Notes: a model not told the origin generated them from the letters alone. A stretch of 64,000 nt of DNA from Sphaerisporangium album (GCF_003323745.1 NZ_QOIL01000005.1:310001-374000); one strand, 5' to 3'; shown: positions 19,991-28,743, numbered from the stretch's first letter. Numbers and translations: made by a program.

Positions 19991-20017
19991 AACGTCCGGA
20001 GACCGCTGGGAGATTCC
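19991..20017 (-). promoter_or_regulatory. Candidate sigma-R promoter for mca
   Basis: On the minus strand GGAAT (20017-20013) is followed after exactly 19 nt by GTT (19993-19991). This matches the sigma-R consensus GGAAT-N18/19-GTT known from Streptomyces thiol-stress genes, a regulon that, as I recall, includes mycothiol genes. The start of transcription would be near 19983, leaving a leader of about 95 nt. Confidence 0.5.
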
Positions 20018-20020
20018 GCC

Positions 20021-20479
20021 ATGGCCGAAAGAGGTGTCGGTTCGCGTGCGGAGGGGCCGGTTCCGGGCACTACTGAGCCCGTCCTGGGCACTCCCGGCTC
20101 GTTCGGGGAGCGTCCCGGACGAGGGCGGCGCGCCGGGCGATCCGTGCTGTTCGCGGTCATCGCCGTCATCGTGGTCGCGGCCATGGGCGGCTGGGGCTAT
20201 GTCATGATGTCCGCCAAGGGGAACCCCGAGGTGCTGACCGAGGTGATCGCCTTCGAGGTCCAGGGGCCCGGGTCGGTGACGGTCACCTTCCAGGCGCACA
20301 AGCCCGCCGACCGCGAGGCGGTGTGCCAGTTGCGGGCGACCGACACCGAGCACGTCGAGGTGGGCACCAGAAGCGTCACCCTGCCCCGCGGGGAGTCCGA
20401 TGTCCGGCTGACCGAGCGCGTGCAGACCAGCGCGCGCGCCACTTCTGGCGACGTGCAGTACTGCTATCTCGTACAATGA
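20021..20479 (+). CDS. DUF4307 family membrane protein
   Basis: 152 residues: a Gly/Arg/Pro-rich cytoplasmic tail, one membrane span (about residues 41-62, SVLFAVIAVIVVAAMGGWGY) and an outside beta-rich domain with two Cys (AVCQLRATD and VQYCYLVQ) that may form a disulfide. Length and layout fit DUF4307 proteins, which sit next to greA in many actinobacteria (Rv1081c position, from memory). ATG at 20021 with GGGAG upstream. It is divergent from mca and followed by greA 89 bp later. Function unknown. Confidence 0.85.
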   Translation: MAERGVGSRAEGPVPGTTEPVLGTPGSFGERPGRGRRAGRSVLFAVIAVIVVAAMGGWGYVMMSAKGNPEVLTEVIAFEVQGPGSVTVTFQAHKPADREAVCQLRATDTEHVEVGTRSVTLPRGESDVRLTERVQTSARATSGDVQYCYLVQ

Positions 20480-20568
20480 GACTTTTGGGAAAGCGTTCGG
20501 GCGGGTTAATTTGTTAGTCTCCCCCAATTCGAACGCCAGCAACTCTCACGAGTACGCAAGGAGAACCC

Positions 20569-21069
20569 GTGGTCGACTCCCGCGAAGAGAACGTCACCTG
20601 GCTGACGCAGGAGGCGTACGACCGTCTGAAGTCGGAGTTTGAGTACCTCTCGGGGCCCGGGCGTGTCGACATCGCCAAGAAGATCGAAGCCGCCCGCGAA
20701 GAGGGCGACCTCAAGGAGAACGGCGGCTACCACGCGGCCAAGGAGGAGCAGGGCAAGATGGAGGGCCGCATCCTCCAGCTCCGCCAGCTTCTCGACCAGG
20801 CGAGGGTGGGCGAGGCCCCCAGGACCGAGGGCGTCGTCGGCCCCGGCATGACCGTGACGATCCGCTTCGCCGGTGACGACGACGAGGTGACGTTCCTGCT
20901 CGCCTCCCGCGAGGAGAGCGGCGCGCCGATCGACGTCTACTCGCCGAAGTCGCCGCTCGGGTCCGCGATCAACGGCAAGAAGATCGGCGAGAAGGCCACG
21001 TACACCATGCCCAACGGCAGGACGAACACCGTCGAGATCCTCGAGGCCGTCCCGTACATCGGCGGCTGA
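20569..21069 (+). CDS. greA: Transcription elongation factor GreA
   Basis: 166 residues. Rescues backtracked RNA polymerase by stimulating transcript cleavage through the secondary channel. The N-terminal coiled coil carries the acidic tip and the signature GDLKENGGYHAAKEEQG; the C-terminal FKBP-like domain has the SPKSPLGSAINGKKIGE pattern near its end. GTG start with AAGGAG at the right distance. A strong double hairpin follows the stop, so the unit ends here. Confidence 0.97.
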   Translation: MVDSREENVTWLTQEAYDRLKSEFEYLSGPGRVDIAKKIEAAREEGDLKENGGYHAAKEEQGKMEGRILQLRQLLDQARVGEAPRTEGVVGPGMTVTIRFAGDDDEVTFLLASREESGAPIDVYSPKSPLGSAINGKKIGEKATYTMPNGRTNTVEILEAVPYIGG

Positions 21070-21119
21070 GCGCGAGGGGCGCCGTTTCTCGCGGAGTTCC
21101 GTGGCCTCCCATGAGCTGC

Positions 21120-21174
21120 CCCGGACCCCGGTCCGGGAACTTGGTCCGCCGGAGCATGGCTCCGGCGGACCAAG
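21120..21174 (+). terminator. Tandem terminator hairpins after greA
   Basis: A first 8-bp stem CCCGGACC / GGTCCGGG (21120-21137) is followed by a perfect 16-bp stem CTTGGTCCGCCGGAGC / GCTCCGGCGGACCAAG (21140-21174) with the 3-nt loop ATG. ACTGTTT comes directly after. Confidence 0.85.
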
Positions 21175-21267
21175 ACTGTTTAGGGTGAACTCCGGACATC
21201 AGTGACGGAGTCCGCAAGAATCAGTCATTGACCGGTTATGTAGGAAATAAGGCCGTATGGGGGGAAC

Positions 21268-22596
21268 GTGCTCGATCGGCGACCGCGCGGCTCGACCGTC
21301 GTCCGAGAGAGCCTCGTCCGCGGGCTGAGCGGTGTCCGCGACCAGCTCGGCGGCGCGCTCGCGGAGGTCCGCGAGGATCTGCGCTTCCACCCCGGCCTCC
21401 AGCCCACGCCTCCCCGGCCGCCGTCCCGGCTGCTGCGCCGCACGGTGCCGCTGATCGCGGCCGGGCTGGTCACCGTCCTCGCGGCCGACCTGATGGTCAT
21501 GGGGGAGCTGTCCGCGCGGCAGCCCACCGTGGTGGCCGCGTCGGCCCCCCGCGACTCGGTGCCCCGGCGTGAGGGGTACGTCGCCGCGGCCGGCGAGCTT
21601 CCCGTCGCGCCGACGCGGCCGACGGTCGCGCCGCTGGCCGAGATGCACGCGCCCCACCTGTTCGTGGTCTCGCGCCGCACGCTGCCGGCCGCCGCCGTCC
21701 GCGCGGTCAACGACTACAAGGGCGTGAAGTCCGTCGAGGTCACCGACGCCGCCGACGTCATGATGGGCGGCAAGCGCGTGCAGACCATGGGCGTTAACCC
21801 CTCGACGTTCCGCGCATACACCCCGCGCTCCACGGCCAGGTCGGACGCGCTGTGGAACAGCGTGGCGGCCGGGGACGTCGCGGTGTCCTTCGTGCTCGGC
21901 AGCGACGGCGGCGTGGTGCTCGGGTCGACGCTCGACGCGGGCGGCACGAAGATGCGCGTCGGCGCGTACGCGACGATGGGCATGGGCCTGATCAACGCCG
22001 TGGTCTCCCAGCAGACCGCGCGCGCCCTCGGCATCCCCGAGGGCAACGCGATGGTCGTGAGCGCGCCCGGGGTCGACCTGGAGAAGCTGCGGTCGGCGAT
22101 CCTCAAGGCCCTGCCCAAGGGCACCCAGGTCGCCCTGATCAACCCGGTGCTCGCCCGTCCCGCCCAGGCCCGCACCACCTGGCCGACCAGCGCGTTCATG
22201 TCGCCCGACCAGATACGCGCCGCGCTCACCGCCGCCGTGGGCAAGCTCGGCCGGCCGTACGTCTGGGGCGCGGAGGGGCCGGACACCTTCGACTGCTCCG
22301 GGCTCGTGCAGTGGGCGTTCGCGCAGGCGGGGGTGCGGATGCCGCGGGTCACCCACCAGCAGTGGGTGACCGGCCCGCAGATCCCGCTGGCCCAGGCCCA
22401 GCCCGGCGACCTGCTGTTCTGGCGCAGCGACCCCACCAACCCGGGGTACATCTCGCACGTCGCGATCTACTGGGGCGACGGCAAGATGCTGCAGGCGCCG
22501 CGCACCGGCGACGTCGTGAAGATCTCGCCCGTCTCGACCAGGAACCTCGCCGGGGTCGTGCGGGTGAGCCCCTGGGTGGCCGCCCGCGTCCGCTGA
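21268..22596 (+). CDS. NlpC/P60 family peptidoglycan endopeptidase, membrane-anchored
   Basis: 442 residues from a GTG with GGGGGGAAC upstream. An N-terminal cytoplasmic part (residues 1-58) is followed by a membrane helix (59-76) and a long extracytoplasmic region of unknown fold (about 120-310). The C-terminal NlpC/P60 domain has Cys343 (TFDCSGLVQWAF), His397 (ISHVAIYWGDG) and the usual GRPYVWGAEGPD approach. The family cleaves D-Glu-mDAP-type bonds in cell-wall peptides. The cytoplasmic tail makes it type II anchored rather than freely secreted. It stands alone between the greA terminator and a convergent TetR gene. Confidence 0.9.
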   Translation: MLDRRPRGSTVVRESLVRGLSGVRDQLGGALAEVREDLRFHPGLQPTPPRPPSRLLRRTVPLIAAGLVTVLAADLMVMGELSARQPTVVAASAPRDSVPRREGYVAAAGELPVAPTRPTVAPLAEMHAPHLFVVSRRTLPAAAVRAVNDYKGVKSVEVTDAADVMMGGKRVQTMGVNPSTFRAYTPRSTARSDALWNSVAAGDVAVSFVLGSDGGVVLGSTLDAGGTKMRVGAYATMGMGLINAVVSQQTARALGIPEGNAMVVSAPGVDLEKLRSAILKALPKGTQVALINPVLARPAQARTTWPTSAFMSPDQIRAALTAAVGKLGRPYVWGAEGPDTFDCSGLVQWAFAQAGVRMPRVTHQQWVTGPQIPLAQAQPGDLLFWRSDPTNPGYISHVAIYWGDGKMLQAPRTGDVVKISPVSTRNLAGVVRVSPWVAARVR

Positions 22597-22642
22597 CGGA
22601 CACGCCCCGGCGGTTCACCGATCGCAGCCGGGGAGCACGTCC

Positions 22643-23257
22643 TCAGGGCTGGAGCGGCATGCCCCGGCCCAGGAAGACCAGCACCTCGTCCATCAGCGCG
22701 GCGAGGGGCGTGGCGCCCTCCAGCTCGATCCAGCGCTCGACGGCGACGATCCAGGCGCCCACGACCGCGCCCGCGAACACCCGCACCTCCAGGTCGTCGG
22801 CGGAGCGGCCGGTGCGCTCGGCCGTGACGGCCGTCAGCATCGCCATGCCGGCCATCCGGCCCTCCACCTGGCGGGAGCGCAGGGCCGGGATCGACCAGAT
22901 GAGCTGGATGCGCCGCAGGATCGTCTGCTCGTCCTCGGCGAAGATCTCGGCGAAGACCTCGCTCATCGCCCGCCTCACCGCCTCCAGCGGGGAGAGGGAC
23001 GCGGGCTGCCGCAGGTACGCCTCGGCGATCATGGGGTCGTAGTCGTCCTGGATGACGACGTCTTCCTTGGTGGGGAAGTAGCGGAAGAACGTGCTGGGCG
23101 AGACCTCCGCGGCCTCGGCGATCTGCTCGATCGTCGTGGCGTCGTAGCCCTGTTCGGCGAACAGCCGCATGGCGTGCTCCTGGATCGTCCGCCGGGTCCT
23201 GGCCTTCTTGCGCTCGCGGAGGCCGAAGGGCTGTCCGGTGTGCGGCGGTGAGCTCAT
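22643..23257 (-). CDS. TetR family transcriptional regulator
   Basis: 204 residues. The N-terminal helix-turn-helix is clear: RERKKARTRRTIQEHAMRLF, then YDATTIEQIAEAAEVSPSTF and FRYFPTKEDVV (about residues 13-68). The C-terminal ligand and dimer domain is not informative. ATG at 23257. It is divergent from an unknown gene starting at 23367; the shared 109-bp region contains the palindrome TGTAATC-TC-GATTACA over the start of that gene, a plausible operator. It probably represses its neighbour and itself; the ligand is unknown. Confidence 0.93.
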   Translation of the reverse strand: MSSPPHTGQPFGLRERKKARTRRTIQEHAMRLFAEQGYDATTIEQIAEAAEVSPSTFFRYFPTKEDVVIQDDYDPMIAEAYLRQPASLSPLEAVRRAMSEVFAEIFAEDEQTILRRIQLIWSIPALRSRQVEGRMAGMAMLTAVTAERTGRSADDLEVRVFAGAVVGAWIVAVERWIELEGATPLAALMDEVLVFLGRGMPLQP

Positions 23258-23351
23258 CTCCCAATTGTGGCGTGATCGGAGGCGGCGCTGATCCCGTCGT
23301 CCCCGGCGTCCGGTTCGGCCCGCCCGTCCCCTTGATGGCCGGACGTAGAGG

Positions 23352-23367
23352 TGTAATCTCGATTACA
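23352..23367. promoter_or_regulatory. Palindromic operator over the -10 and start codon of the unknown gene
   Basis: TGTAATCTCGATTACA: perfect 7-bp arms with a 2-bp spacer. It includes a TAATCT -10-like hexamer (23354-23359) and ends on the A of the ATG at 23367. A dimeric repressor such as the divergent TetR protein bound here would block transcription. Confidence 0.55.
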
Positions 23368-23888
23368 TGGATACAGATGAATCAGTGATCATGTCATGGT
23401 TCACAGGGCGGCTGCCCGAGCAGTGGTTCGGCGGGAAGCACGAGTTCGTCATCGACCGTGAGGAGATCGCGGTCGTCGGCGCCCTGCCGGTGCCGGCCGC
23501 GGCCGAGGAGGCCACCGGGGCCGAGCGGGCGGCGCTGCTCGACGGTCACGTCCAGCGCTTCCGGGAGGAGACCCGCGAGCGGCGCATCGAGATCGCGCGG
23601 GAGGCCGAGCACCGCTTCCGCCGCAAGGTCTCCTGGGGGGTCTCCTGCGACGACGCGACAGTGATGTTCACCACCCTTTCCATCCCCGTCATGACCCGCC
23701 TGCGCCAGCAGGAGCGGCGCGTGCTCGACACGCTCGTCGCGGCGGGGGTCGCGCGCAGCCGCAGCGACGCGCTGGCGTGGTGCGTGCGCCTGGTGGGCAG
23801 CCACACCGACACATGGCTCGCTGACCTGCGCGATGCCCTTCAGCACGTCGACCGCGTGCGTTCCGAGGGCCCCGATCTGAATGCGTGA
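23367..23888 (+). CDS. Unknown 173-residue protein beside TetR
   Basis: No assigned domain. The N-terminal part includes SWFTGRLPEQWFGGKHEFVI; a charged helical middle (residues 50-85) is followed by RKVSWGVSCDDATVMFTTLS and a C-terminal part with LVAAGVARSRSDALAWCVRL that resembles helices of ribbon-helix-helix or antitoxin-like proteins. I recall similar unannotated proteins in streptomycetes. It is cytosolic, with no membrane segment. The ATG has no ribosome site but lies 7 nt after TAATCT, so the message is probably leaderless. It is controlled with, or by, the divergent TetR gene. Confidence 0.75.
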   Translation: MDTDESVIMSWFTGRLPEQWFGGKHEFVIDREEIAVVGALPVPAAAEEATGAERAALLDGHVQRFREETRERRIEIAREAEHRFRRKVSWGVSCDDATVMFTTLSIPVMTRLRQQERRVLDTLVAAGVARSRSDALAWCVRLVGSHTDTWLADLRDALQHVDRVRSEGPDLNA

Positions 23889-23945
23889 ATTGGACTGAAC
23901 CAATGCGCCGAGTGGATTAGACCACTCGAATTGGCCTATACCAAT
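23889..23945. promoter_or_regulatory. Three tandem 16-bp GntR-type palindromes
   Basis: ATTGGACTGAACCAAT (23889-23904), AGTGGATTAGACCACT (23911-23926) and ATTGGCCTATACCAAT (23930-23945). All share the form A-N-TGG-N6-CCA-N-T. The middle one differs from the DasR-type consensus AGTGGTCTAGACCACT at two positions. Centres are 22 and 19 bp apart, about two helix turns. They begin right after the stop of the unknown gene and precede its terminator. Confidence 0.55.
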
Positions 23946-23947
23946 GC

Positions 23948-23999
23948 GGGCCCCGCACCCGGTGGGCAGTGCCCCCGGCGGCCGGGGCCCTCGCTTTTA
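23948..23999 (+). terminator. Terminator after the unknown gene
   Basis: Stem GGGCCCCG (23948-23955) with CGGGGCCC (23983-23990), the intervening 27 nt containing further GC pairing, then TCGCTTTTAT. It separates the three palindromes from the pckG promoter. Confidence 0.65.
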
Positions 24000-24180
24000 T
24001 ATTGGTAAAGCCTGGGTAGACTGCCCGGCATCATCACAGCCTCTGCCTGCTACGACGCATGATCGGCGTGGTCGGTGGAGAACCACGGCGCGTCCCCTGA
24101 ATTAATCCGGCCGAAACGAAAGTGAAATGCGCGGAACCGATCTCCCTGATTTTAGGGACCCTTGGGCCTCCGTTTCACCG

Positions 24181-24224
24181 ACTGGTCTACGCCAATTGGA
24201 TTCGGGGCGATTCTTCGTTAATGA
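24181..24224 (+). promoter_or_regulatory. pckG promoter overlapped by a fourth GntR-type operator
   Basis: ACTGGTCTACGCCAAT (24181-24196) matches A(C/G)TGGTCTAGACCA(C/G)T except at three positions. Its right end meets TTGGAT (24196-24201), which with TAATGA (24219-24224) at 17-bp spacing forms a sigma-A-type promoter. Transcription would start near 24231, ahead of AAGGAG at 24241 and the GTG at 24255. Confidence 0.55.
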
Positions 24225-24254
24225 TGTTTGGCCTGAGAGTAAGGAGCCGGCCCA

Positions 24255-26066
24255 GTGGCAGTTTCCATTGATTCCATCGAGACGACCGCTCCGACGTCCT
24301 GCGCCGAGCTGGTCGCGTGGGTGCGGGAGATCGCCGAACTGACCCGTCCGGACCGCGTCGAGTGGTGCGACGGCTCGGAGGCCGAATGGACGCGGCTGAC
24401 GAACCTGCTCGTCGAGCAGGGCACCTTCACCCGCCTCGCCAAGCGCCCGAACAGCTTCTACGCCGCCTCCGACCCCTCCGACGTCGCCCGCGTCGAGGAC
24501 CGCACCTTCATCTGCTCGGAGGACCCCGAGGACGCCGGGCCGACGAACAACTGGATCTCGCCCAAGGAGATGCGCGCGACCTTCGACGAGCTGTTCAGCG
24601 GCTGCATGCGCGGGCGCACGATGTACGTCGTGCCGTTCTGCATGGGCCCGCTCGGCGGGGAGATCTCGCAGCTCGGCGTCGAGATCACCGACTCGCCGTA
24701 CGTCGCCGTCTCCATGCGGGTCATGACCCGCATGGGCGAGGCGGCCCTGCGCCTGATCGAGGAGCGCGGGGACTTCGTGCGCGCCGTCCACTCCGTCGGT
24801 GCGCCGCTCGCGCCCGGCCAGGAGGACGTGCCGTGGCCGTGCAGCTCCACCAAGTACATCAGCCACTTCCCCGAGACCCGGGAGATCTGGTCGTACGGCT
24901 CGGGGTACGGCGGCAACGCGCTGCTCGGCAAGAAGTGCTACGCCCTGCGCATCGCGAGCGTGATGGCGCGCGACGAGGGCTGGCTGGCCGAGCACATGCT
25001 CATCCTCAAGCTCACCCCGCCCTCCGGGCGGGCGCGGTACGTCGCCGCGGCCTTCCCGTCCGCCTGCGGCAAGACCAACCTCGCCATGCTGCGCCCGACC
25101 ATCCCGGGCTGGAAGGTCGAGACGATCGGCGACGACATCGCGTGGATGCGCTTCGGCGAGGACGGCCGCCTGTACGCCATCAACCCGGAGGCCGGCTTCT
25201 TCGGCGTGGCGCCGGGCACCGGCGAGACGACCAACGCCAACGCCGTCGCGACGCTGTGGGGCAACAGCATCTTCACCAACGTCGCGCTGACCGACGACGG
25301 CGACGTGTGGTGGGAGGGCCTCACCGACGAGCCGCCGGCGCACCTCACCGACTGGCGCGGGCGCGACTGGACGCCGGACTCGCCCGAGCCGGCCGCGCAT
25401 CCGAACGCCCGCTTCACCACCCCGGCGTCCCAGGCCCCGACGATCGCCCCCGAGTGGCGCGACCCCAAGGGCGTGCCGATCTCGGCGATCCTTTTCGGCG
25501 GGCGGCGCGCGACGGCCGTCCCGCTGGTGACCGAGTCCTTCGACTGGCGGCACGGCGTGTTCCTCGGGGCCAACATCGCCTCGGAGAAGACTGCCGCCGC
25601 CGAGGGCACCGTGGGCGAGCTGCGCCGCGACCCGTTCGCGATGCTGCCGTTCTGCGGCTACAACATGGGCGACTACTTCGGTCACTGGATGAAGGTCGGC
25701 ACGATGACCTCGCCGGAGAAGCTGCCGCGCCTCTACTACGTCAACTGGTTCCGCAAGGACGCCTCCGGCCGCTTCCTGTGGCCCGGCTTCGGCGAGAACA
25801 TCCGGGTGCTGAAGTGGATCGTCGAGCGCCTGAACGGCGAGGCGGACGCCGTGGAGACGCCGATCGGGCTGCTTCCGGCCGAGGGCGCGCTCGACGTCCA
25901 GGGCCTCGGCCTCGGGGAGGAGGAGCTCGGGACGCTGCTGTCGGTGGACCGCGAGGTGTGGCGGCAGGAGGCGGCGCTGATCCCGGACTTCTTCGAGACG
26001 TTCGGCGCCCACCTGCCCGGTGAGCTCTGGGAGGAACACCGCTCCCTGGTCGCCCGGCTGGGCTGA
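24255..26066 (+). CDS. pckG: Phosphoenolpyruvate carboxykinase (GTP)
   Basis: Converts oxaloacetate and GTP to PEP and CO2, the entry to gluconeogenesis. 603 residues, normal for the GTP class. Visible signatures: [20 protein letters not shown], the P-loop with the reactive Cys [12 protein letters not shown] (about residues 267-278), the Mn/substrate loop [14 protein letters not shown], and [18 protein letters not shown]. The C-terminal guanine-binding part ([30 protein letters not shown]) is intact. GTG start with AAGGAG. The upstream region has a sigma-A-like promoter and GntR-type palindromes, so repression by a sugar-responsive regulator is likely. Monocistronic as far as can be seen. Confidence 0.97.
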   Translation: MAVSIDSIETTAPTSCAELVAWVREIAELTRPDRVEWCDGSEAEWTRLTNLLVEQGTFTRLAKRPNSFYAASDPSDVARVEDRTFICSEDPEDAGPTNNWISPKEMRATFDELFSGCMRGRTMYVVPFCMGPLGGEISQLGVEITDSPYVAVSMRVMTRMGEAALRLIEERGDFVRAVHSVGAPLAPGQEDVPWPCSSTKYISHFPETREIWSYGSGYGGNALLGKKCYALRIASVMARDEGWLAEHMLILKLTPPSGRARYVAAAFPSACGKTNLAMLRPTIPGWKVETIGDDIAWMRFGEDGRLYAINPEAGFFGVAPGTGETTNANAVATLWGNSIFTNVALTDDGDVWWEGLTDEPPAHLTDWRGRDWTPDSPEPAAHPNARFTTPASQAPTIAPEWRDPKGVPISAILFGGRRATAVPLVTESFDWRHGVFLGANIASEKTAAAEGTVGELRRDPFAMLPFCGYNMGDYFGHWMKVGTMTSPEKLPRLYYVNWFRKDASGRFLWPGFGENIRVLKWIVERLNGEADAVETPIGLLPAEGALDVQGLGLGEEELGTLLSVDREVWRQEAALIPDFFETFGAHLPGELWEEHRSLVARLG

Positions 26067-26400
26067 GTTCGGGGGAGGTTTGGGGTTTTATGTCCGAGAT
26101 GGCGCGGTTAGGGTAATGGTTGTGCCTTACCGCGTAGGTCTTGATTGACCGTGCCCGCACGAGCCTCGCGTCCCGCCCGCGCCTCCGCGCGCCGTCCTCG
26201 CGCGCAGGTGGCAGTGCGCCGTACGGACCGGCTCCTCGCCTTCCTGGTGCGACCTTTGTGGCGGCGATGTGAAGACATCGTGAAGACGCCTTCCCGGTGC
26301 GGGCCTGTGGCGGAAGCTGGGGACGGGCAGGCGCCCGGGCACGTGATAATGGCGTGTTGTCAAGGTCCGGAAGCGGACGGGCGGCGAAGGGGAGGCTTCC
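26067..26400. other. Gene-free region between pckG and the prenyl transferase
   Basis: 334 bp. It begins with a T-rich stretch (GGTTTGGGGTTTTATG) that could end pckG transcripts. A short inverted repeat CGATGT-GAAG-ACATCG lies at 26265-26280, overlapping a GTGAAGAC direct repeat. Open frames here have poor codon use and no ribosome site. The GGGGAGG ribosome site for the next gene is at its right end. Confidence 0.5.
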
Positions 26401-27162
26401 ATGGACGTGCGCGACCTCGTGTACCGGCTGTACGAGCGCCGGCTCGAGTCGAAGCTGTCCGGCGGTCAGATACCCCGCCACGTGGGCGTCATCGTCGACG
26501 GCAATCGCCGCTGGGCCCGGGCCATGGGCCTGCGCGACGTCAGCCACGGCCACCAGAAGGGCGCGGACAAGATCTCCGAGCTGCTGGAGTGGTGCCGCGA
26601 GGCGGGCGTCGAGATCGTCACGGTGTGGCTGCTGTCGAGCGACAACCTCTCCCGCCCCAAGGAAGAGCTCGACCAGCTCGTCGAGATCATCGAGGACACC
26701 GTCCAGGAGTGGGTGGCCCAGGGCTGGCACATCAACCCAGTGGGCGCTTTGGACCTCTTGCCCGACAGTACGGCGAGAATCCTCAAAGATGCGAAAGAAG
26801 TGACATCGCGCCGTCCAGGCCTGATTGTGAACGTTGCAGTTGGGTATGGAGGAAGACGTGAGATCGCTGATGCGGTGCGCTCCCTCCTCCAGGAGCACGC
26901 CAGCAAGGGCGCGAGCATCGAGGAGCTTGCCGAGGTCCTCGACGTCGAGCACATCGCGGAGCATCTCTACACGCGCGGCCTCCCCGATCCGGATCTCCTC
27001 ATCCGCACCTCGGGAGAGCAGCGGCTCTCTGGCTTCATGCTCTGGCAGAGCGCCCACTCCGAGTTCTACTTCTGCGAGGCCTACTGGCCTGATTTCCGCA
27101 GGGTCGACTTCTTGCGGGCGCTTCGCTCGTATGCCGCGCGGCACCGACGGTACGGCAATTGA
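26401..27162 (+). CDS. cis-Prenyl (Z-isoprenyl) diphosphate synthase
   Basis: 253 residues. UPP-synthase family: IVDGNRRWARAMGL with catalytic Asp33 (residues 31-44), HQKGADKISELLEWC, and the C-terminal LPDPDLLIRTSGEQRLSGFM and FCEAYWPDF motifs. It adds isopentenyl diphosphate in cis configuration for polyprenyl-phosphate carriers of the cell wall. By position it corresponds to Rv1086, which as I recall makes short Z,E-farnesyl diphosphate, so a short-chain product is as likely as undecaprenyl. ATG at 26401 with GGGGAGG upstream. PhoH follows 240 bp later on the same strand. Confidence 0.93.
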   Translation: MDVRDLVYRLYERRLESKLSGGQIPRHVGVIVDGNRRWARAMGLRDVSHGHQKGADKISELLEWCREAGVEIVTVWLLSSDNLSRPKEELDQLVEIIEDTVQEWVAQGWHINPVGALDLLPDSTARILKDAKEVTSRRPGLIVNVAVGYGGRREIADAVRSLLQEHASKGASIEELAEVLDVEHIAEHLYTRGLPDPDLLIRTSGEQRLSGFMLWQSAHSEFYFCEAYWPDFRRVDFLRALRSYAARHRRYGN

Positions 27163-27225
27163 AACACGCGGTGAAATACATCTATCTCAGCCGTTCACGC
27201 TGTTGGGCCGGAGAACTTCACGACG

Positions 27226-27239
27226 TACCGTAGACGGTA
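27226..27239. promoter_or_regulatory. Palindrome between the prenyl transferase and phoH
   Basis: TACCGTAGACGGTA: perfect 6-bp arms with a 2-bp spacer, about 165 bp upstream of the phoH start. It is a candidate operator; no regulator is adjacent. Confidence 0.35.
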
Positions 27240-27402
27240 GGCAGTTCCATACCGCCTACTTCGGGAGAGGGTCCGCCTTGCGTCGCCACACGACGAGGGG
27301 GGCCGGTATCCGGCGTCGCCTCGCGGGTGCGCACGACCGGGCCCGGTCCGTTCACCACCTCATCTGGCAGGGCGCTCAATCCTGGCGCCCGGGGGAGAGC
27401 GC

Positions 27403-28734
27403 GTGGCAGTGTCCTCGAGCAACCCGTCCACCGAGTCCGGTGCGTCGTCCAGGCGCACCTACATTGTGGACACCTCTGTCCTCCTGTCCGACCCGGCGGC
27501 GATGAGCCGCTTCGCCGAGCACGAAGTCGTCCTACCGATCGTCGTCATCACCGAGCTGGAGGCCAAGCGCCATCACCCGGAGCTGGGGTACTTCGCCCGC
27601 AAGGCCCTCCGTTTCCTCGACGATCTGCGGGTGGAGCACGGCAGGCTGGACGAGCCCATGCCGATCGGCGAGGGCGGCACCATCAGGGTAGAGCTCAACC
27701 ACAGCGACCCCGCGATCCTCCCGGCCGGGTTCCGGCTCGGGGACAACGACACGCGCATCCTGACCGTCGCCCGGTCCCTCGCCGCCGAGGGCAGCGACGT
27801 CGTGCTCGTCTCCAAGGACCTCCCCATGCGGGTCAAGGCCGCCTCGATCGGCCTCAGCGCGGAGGAATACCGCGCCGACCTGGTCGTGGAGTCCGGCTGG
27901 ACCGGTATGCACGAGCTCCAGGTGACCACCGAGGACATCGAGGGGCTGTTCGAGAACGGCAACCTCGACCACGAAGAGGCGCGCGAGCTGCCCACGCACA
28001 CCGGCCTGCGCCTGCTGTCGGCCCGCGGCTCCGCGCTCGGGCGCGTCCTGCCCGACAAGTCCGTGCGGCTGGTGCGCGGCGACCGCGAGGTGTTCGGCCT
28101 GCACGGACGCTCGGCCGAGCAGCGCATCGCCCTCGACCTTCTCATGGACCCCGAGGTCGGCATCGTCTCCCTCGGCGGGCGCGCGGGCACCGGCAAGTCG
28201 GCCCTGGCCCTGTGCGCCGGCCTGGAGGCCGTCCTGGAGCGCCGCCAGCACCGCAAGGTCATCGTCTTCCGCCCCCTGTACGCGGTCGGCGGCCAGGAGC
28301 TCGGCTACCTCCCGGGCACCGAGAACGAGAAGATGGGCCCCTGGGCGCAGGCGGTGTACGACACGCTCGGCGCCGTCACCACGCCCGAGGTGATCGAGGA
28401 GGTCCTCGACCGGGGCATGCTGGAGGTCCTGCCGCTCACGCACATCCGGGGCCGCTCGCTGCACGACGCGTTCGTCATCGTGGACGAGGCCCAGTCGCTG
28501 GAGCGCGGCGTCCTGCTCACCGTGCTGTCGCGCATCGGCGCCAACTCGCGCGTCGTGCTCACCCACGACATCGCCCAGCGCGACAACCTCCGCGTGGGAC
28601 GGCACGACGGCGTGGTGGCCGTGGTCGAGAAGCTCAAGGGACACCCCCTGTTCGCCCACGTCACGCTGACCCGCTCCGAGCGCTCGCCGATCGCCGCCCT
28701 GGTGACCGAGATGCTGGAGGACATCACCCCCTGA
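27403..28734 (+). CDS. phoH: PIN-domain/PhoH ATPase fusion (PhoH2 type)
   Basis: 443 residues. N-terminal PIN ribonuclease domain with acidic residues at Asp23 ([11 protein letters not shown]), Glu52-Glu54-area ([10 protein letters not shown]) and [13 protein letters not shown]-terminal PhoH ATPase with Walker [12 protein letters not shown] (about residues 257-267), Walker [13 protein letters not shown] and [13 protein letters not shown]. The mycobacterial homologue is reported as an RNA helicase/ribonuclease. GTG start behind GGGGGAGAGC. The PIN active-site acids look complete, so nuclease activity is expected. It is followed by three convergent genes of a signalling operon. Confidence 0.93.
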   Translation: MAVSSSNPSTESGASSRRTYIVDTSVLLSDPAAMSRFAEHEVVLPIVVITELEAKRHHPELGYFARKALRFLDDLRVEHGRLDEPMPIGEGGTIRVELNHSDPAILPAGFRLGDNDTRILTVARSLAAEGSDVVLVSKDLPMRVKAASIGLSAEEYRADLVVESGWTGMHELQVTTEDIEGLFENGNLDHEEARELPTHTGLRLLSARGSALGRVLPDKSVRLVRGDREVFGLHGRSAEQRIALDLLMDPEVGIVSLGGRAGTGKSALALCAGLEAVLERRQHRKVIVFRPLYAVGGQELGYLPGTENEKMGPWAQAVYDTLGAVTTPEVIEEVLDRGMLEVLPLTHIRGRSLHDAFVIVDEAQSLERGVLLTVLSRIGANSRVVLTHDIAQRDNLRVGRHDGVVAVVEKLKGHPLFAHVTLTRSERSPIAALVTEMLEDITP

Positions 28735-28743
28735 CCCGGCGCC

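Noticed and set aside
21175-21267. Possible c-di-AMP (ydaO-type) riboswitch before the NlpC/P60 gene
   Set aside because: Such switches often precede actinobacterial wall hydrolases, but the region is only 93 bp after the greA terminator. The GGGGGGAAC is simply the ribosome site, and the paired elements of the motif are absent.
26145-26400. Possible small protein between pckG and the prenyl transferase
   Set aside because: The frame has no ribosome site, poor codon bias and no recognisable feature, and it runs out of frame into the prenyl transferase gene.
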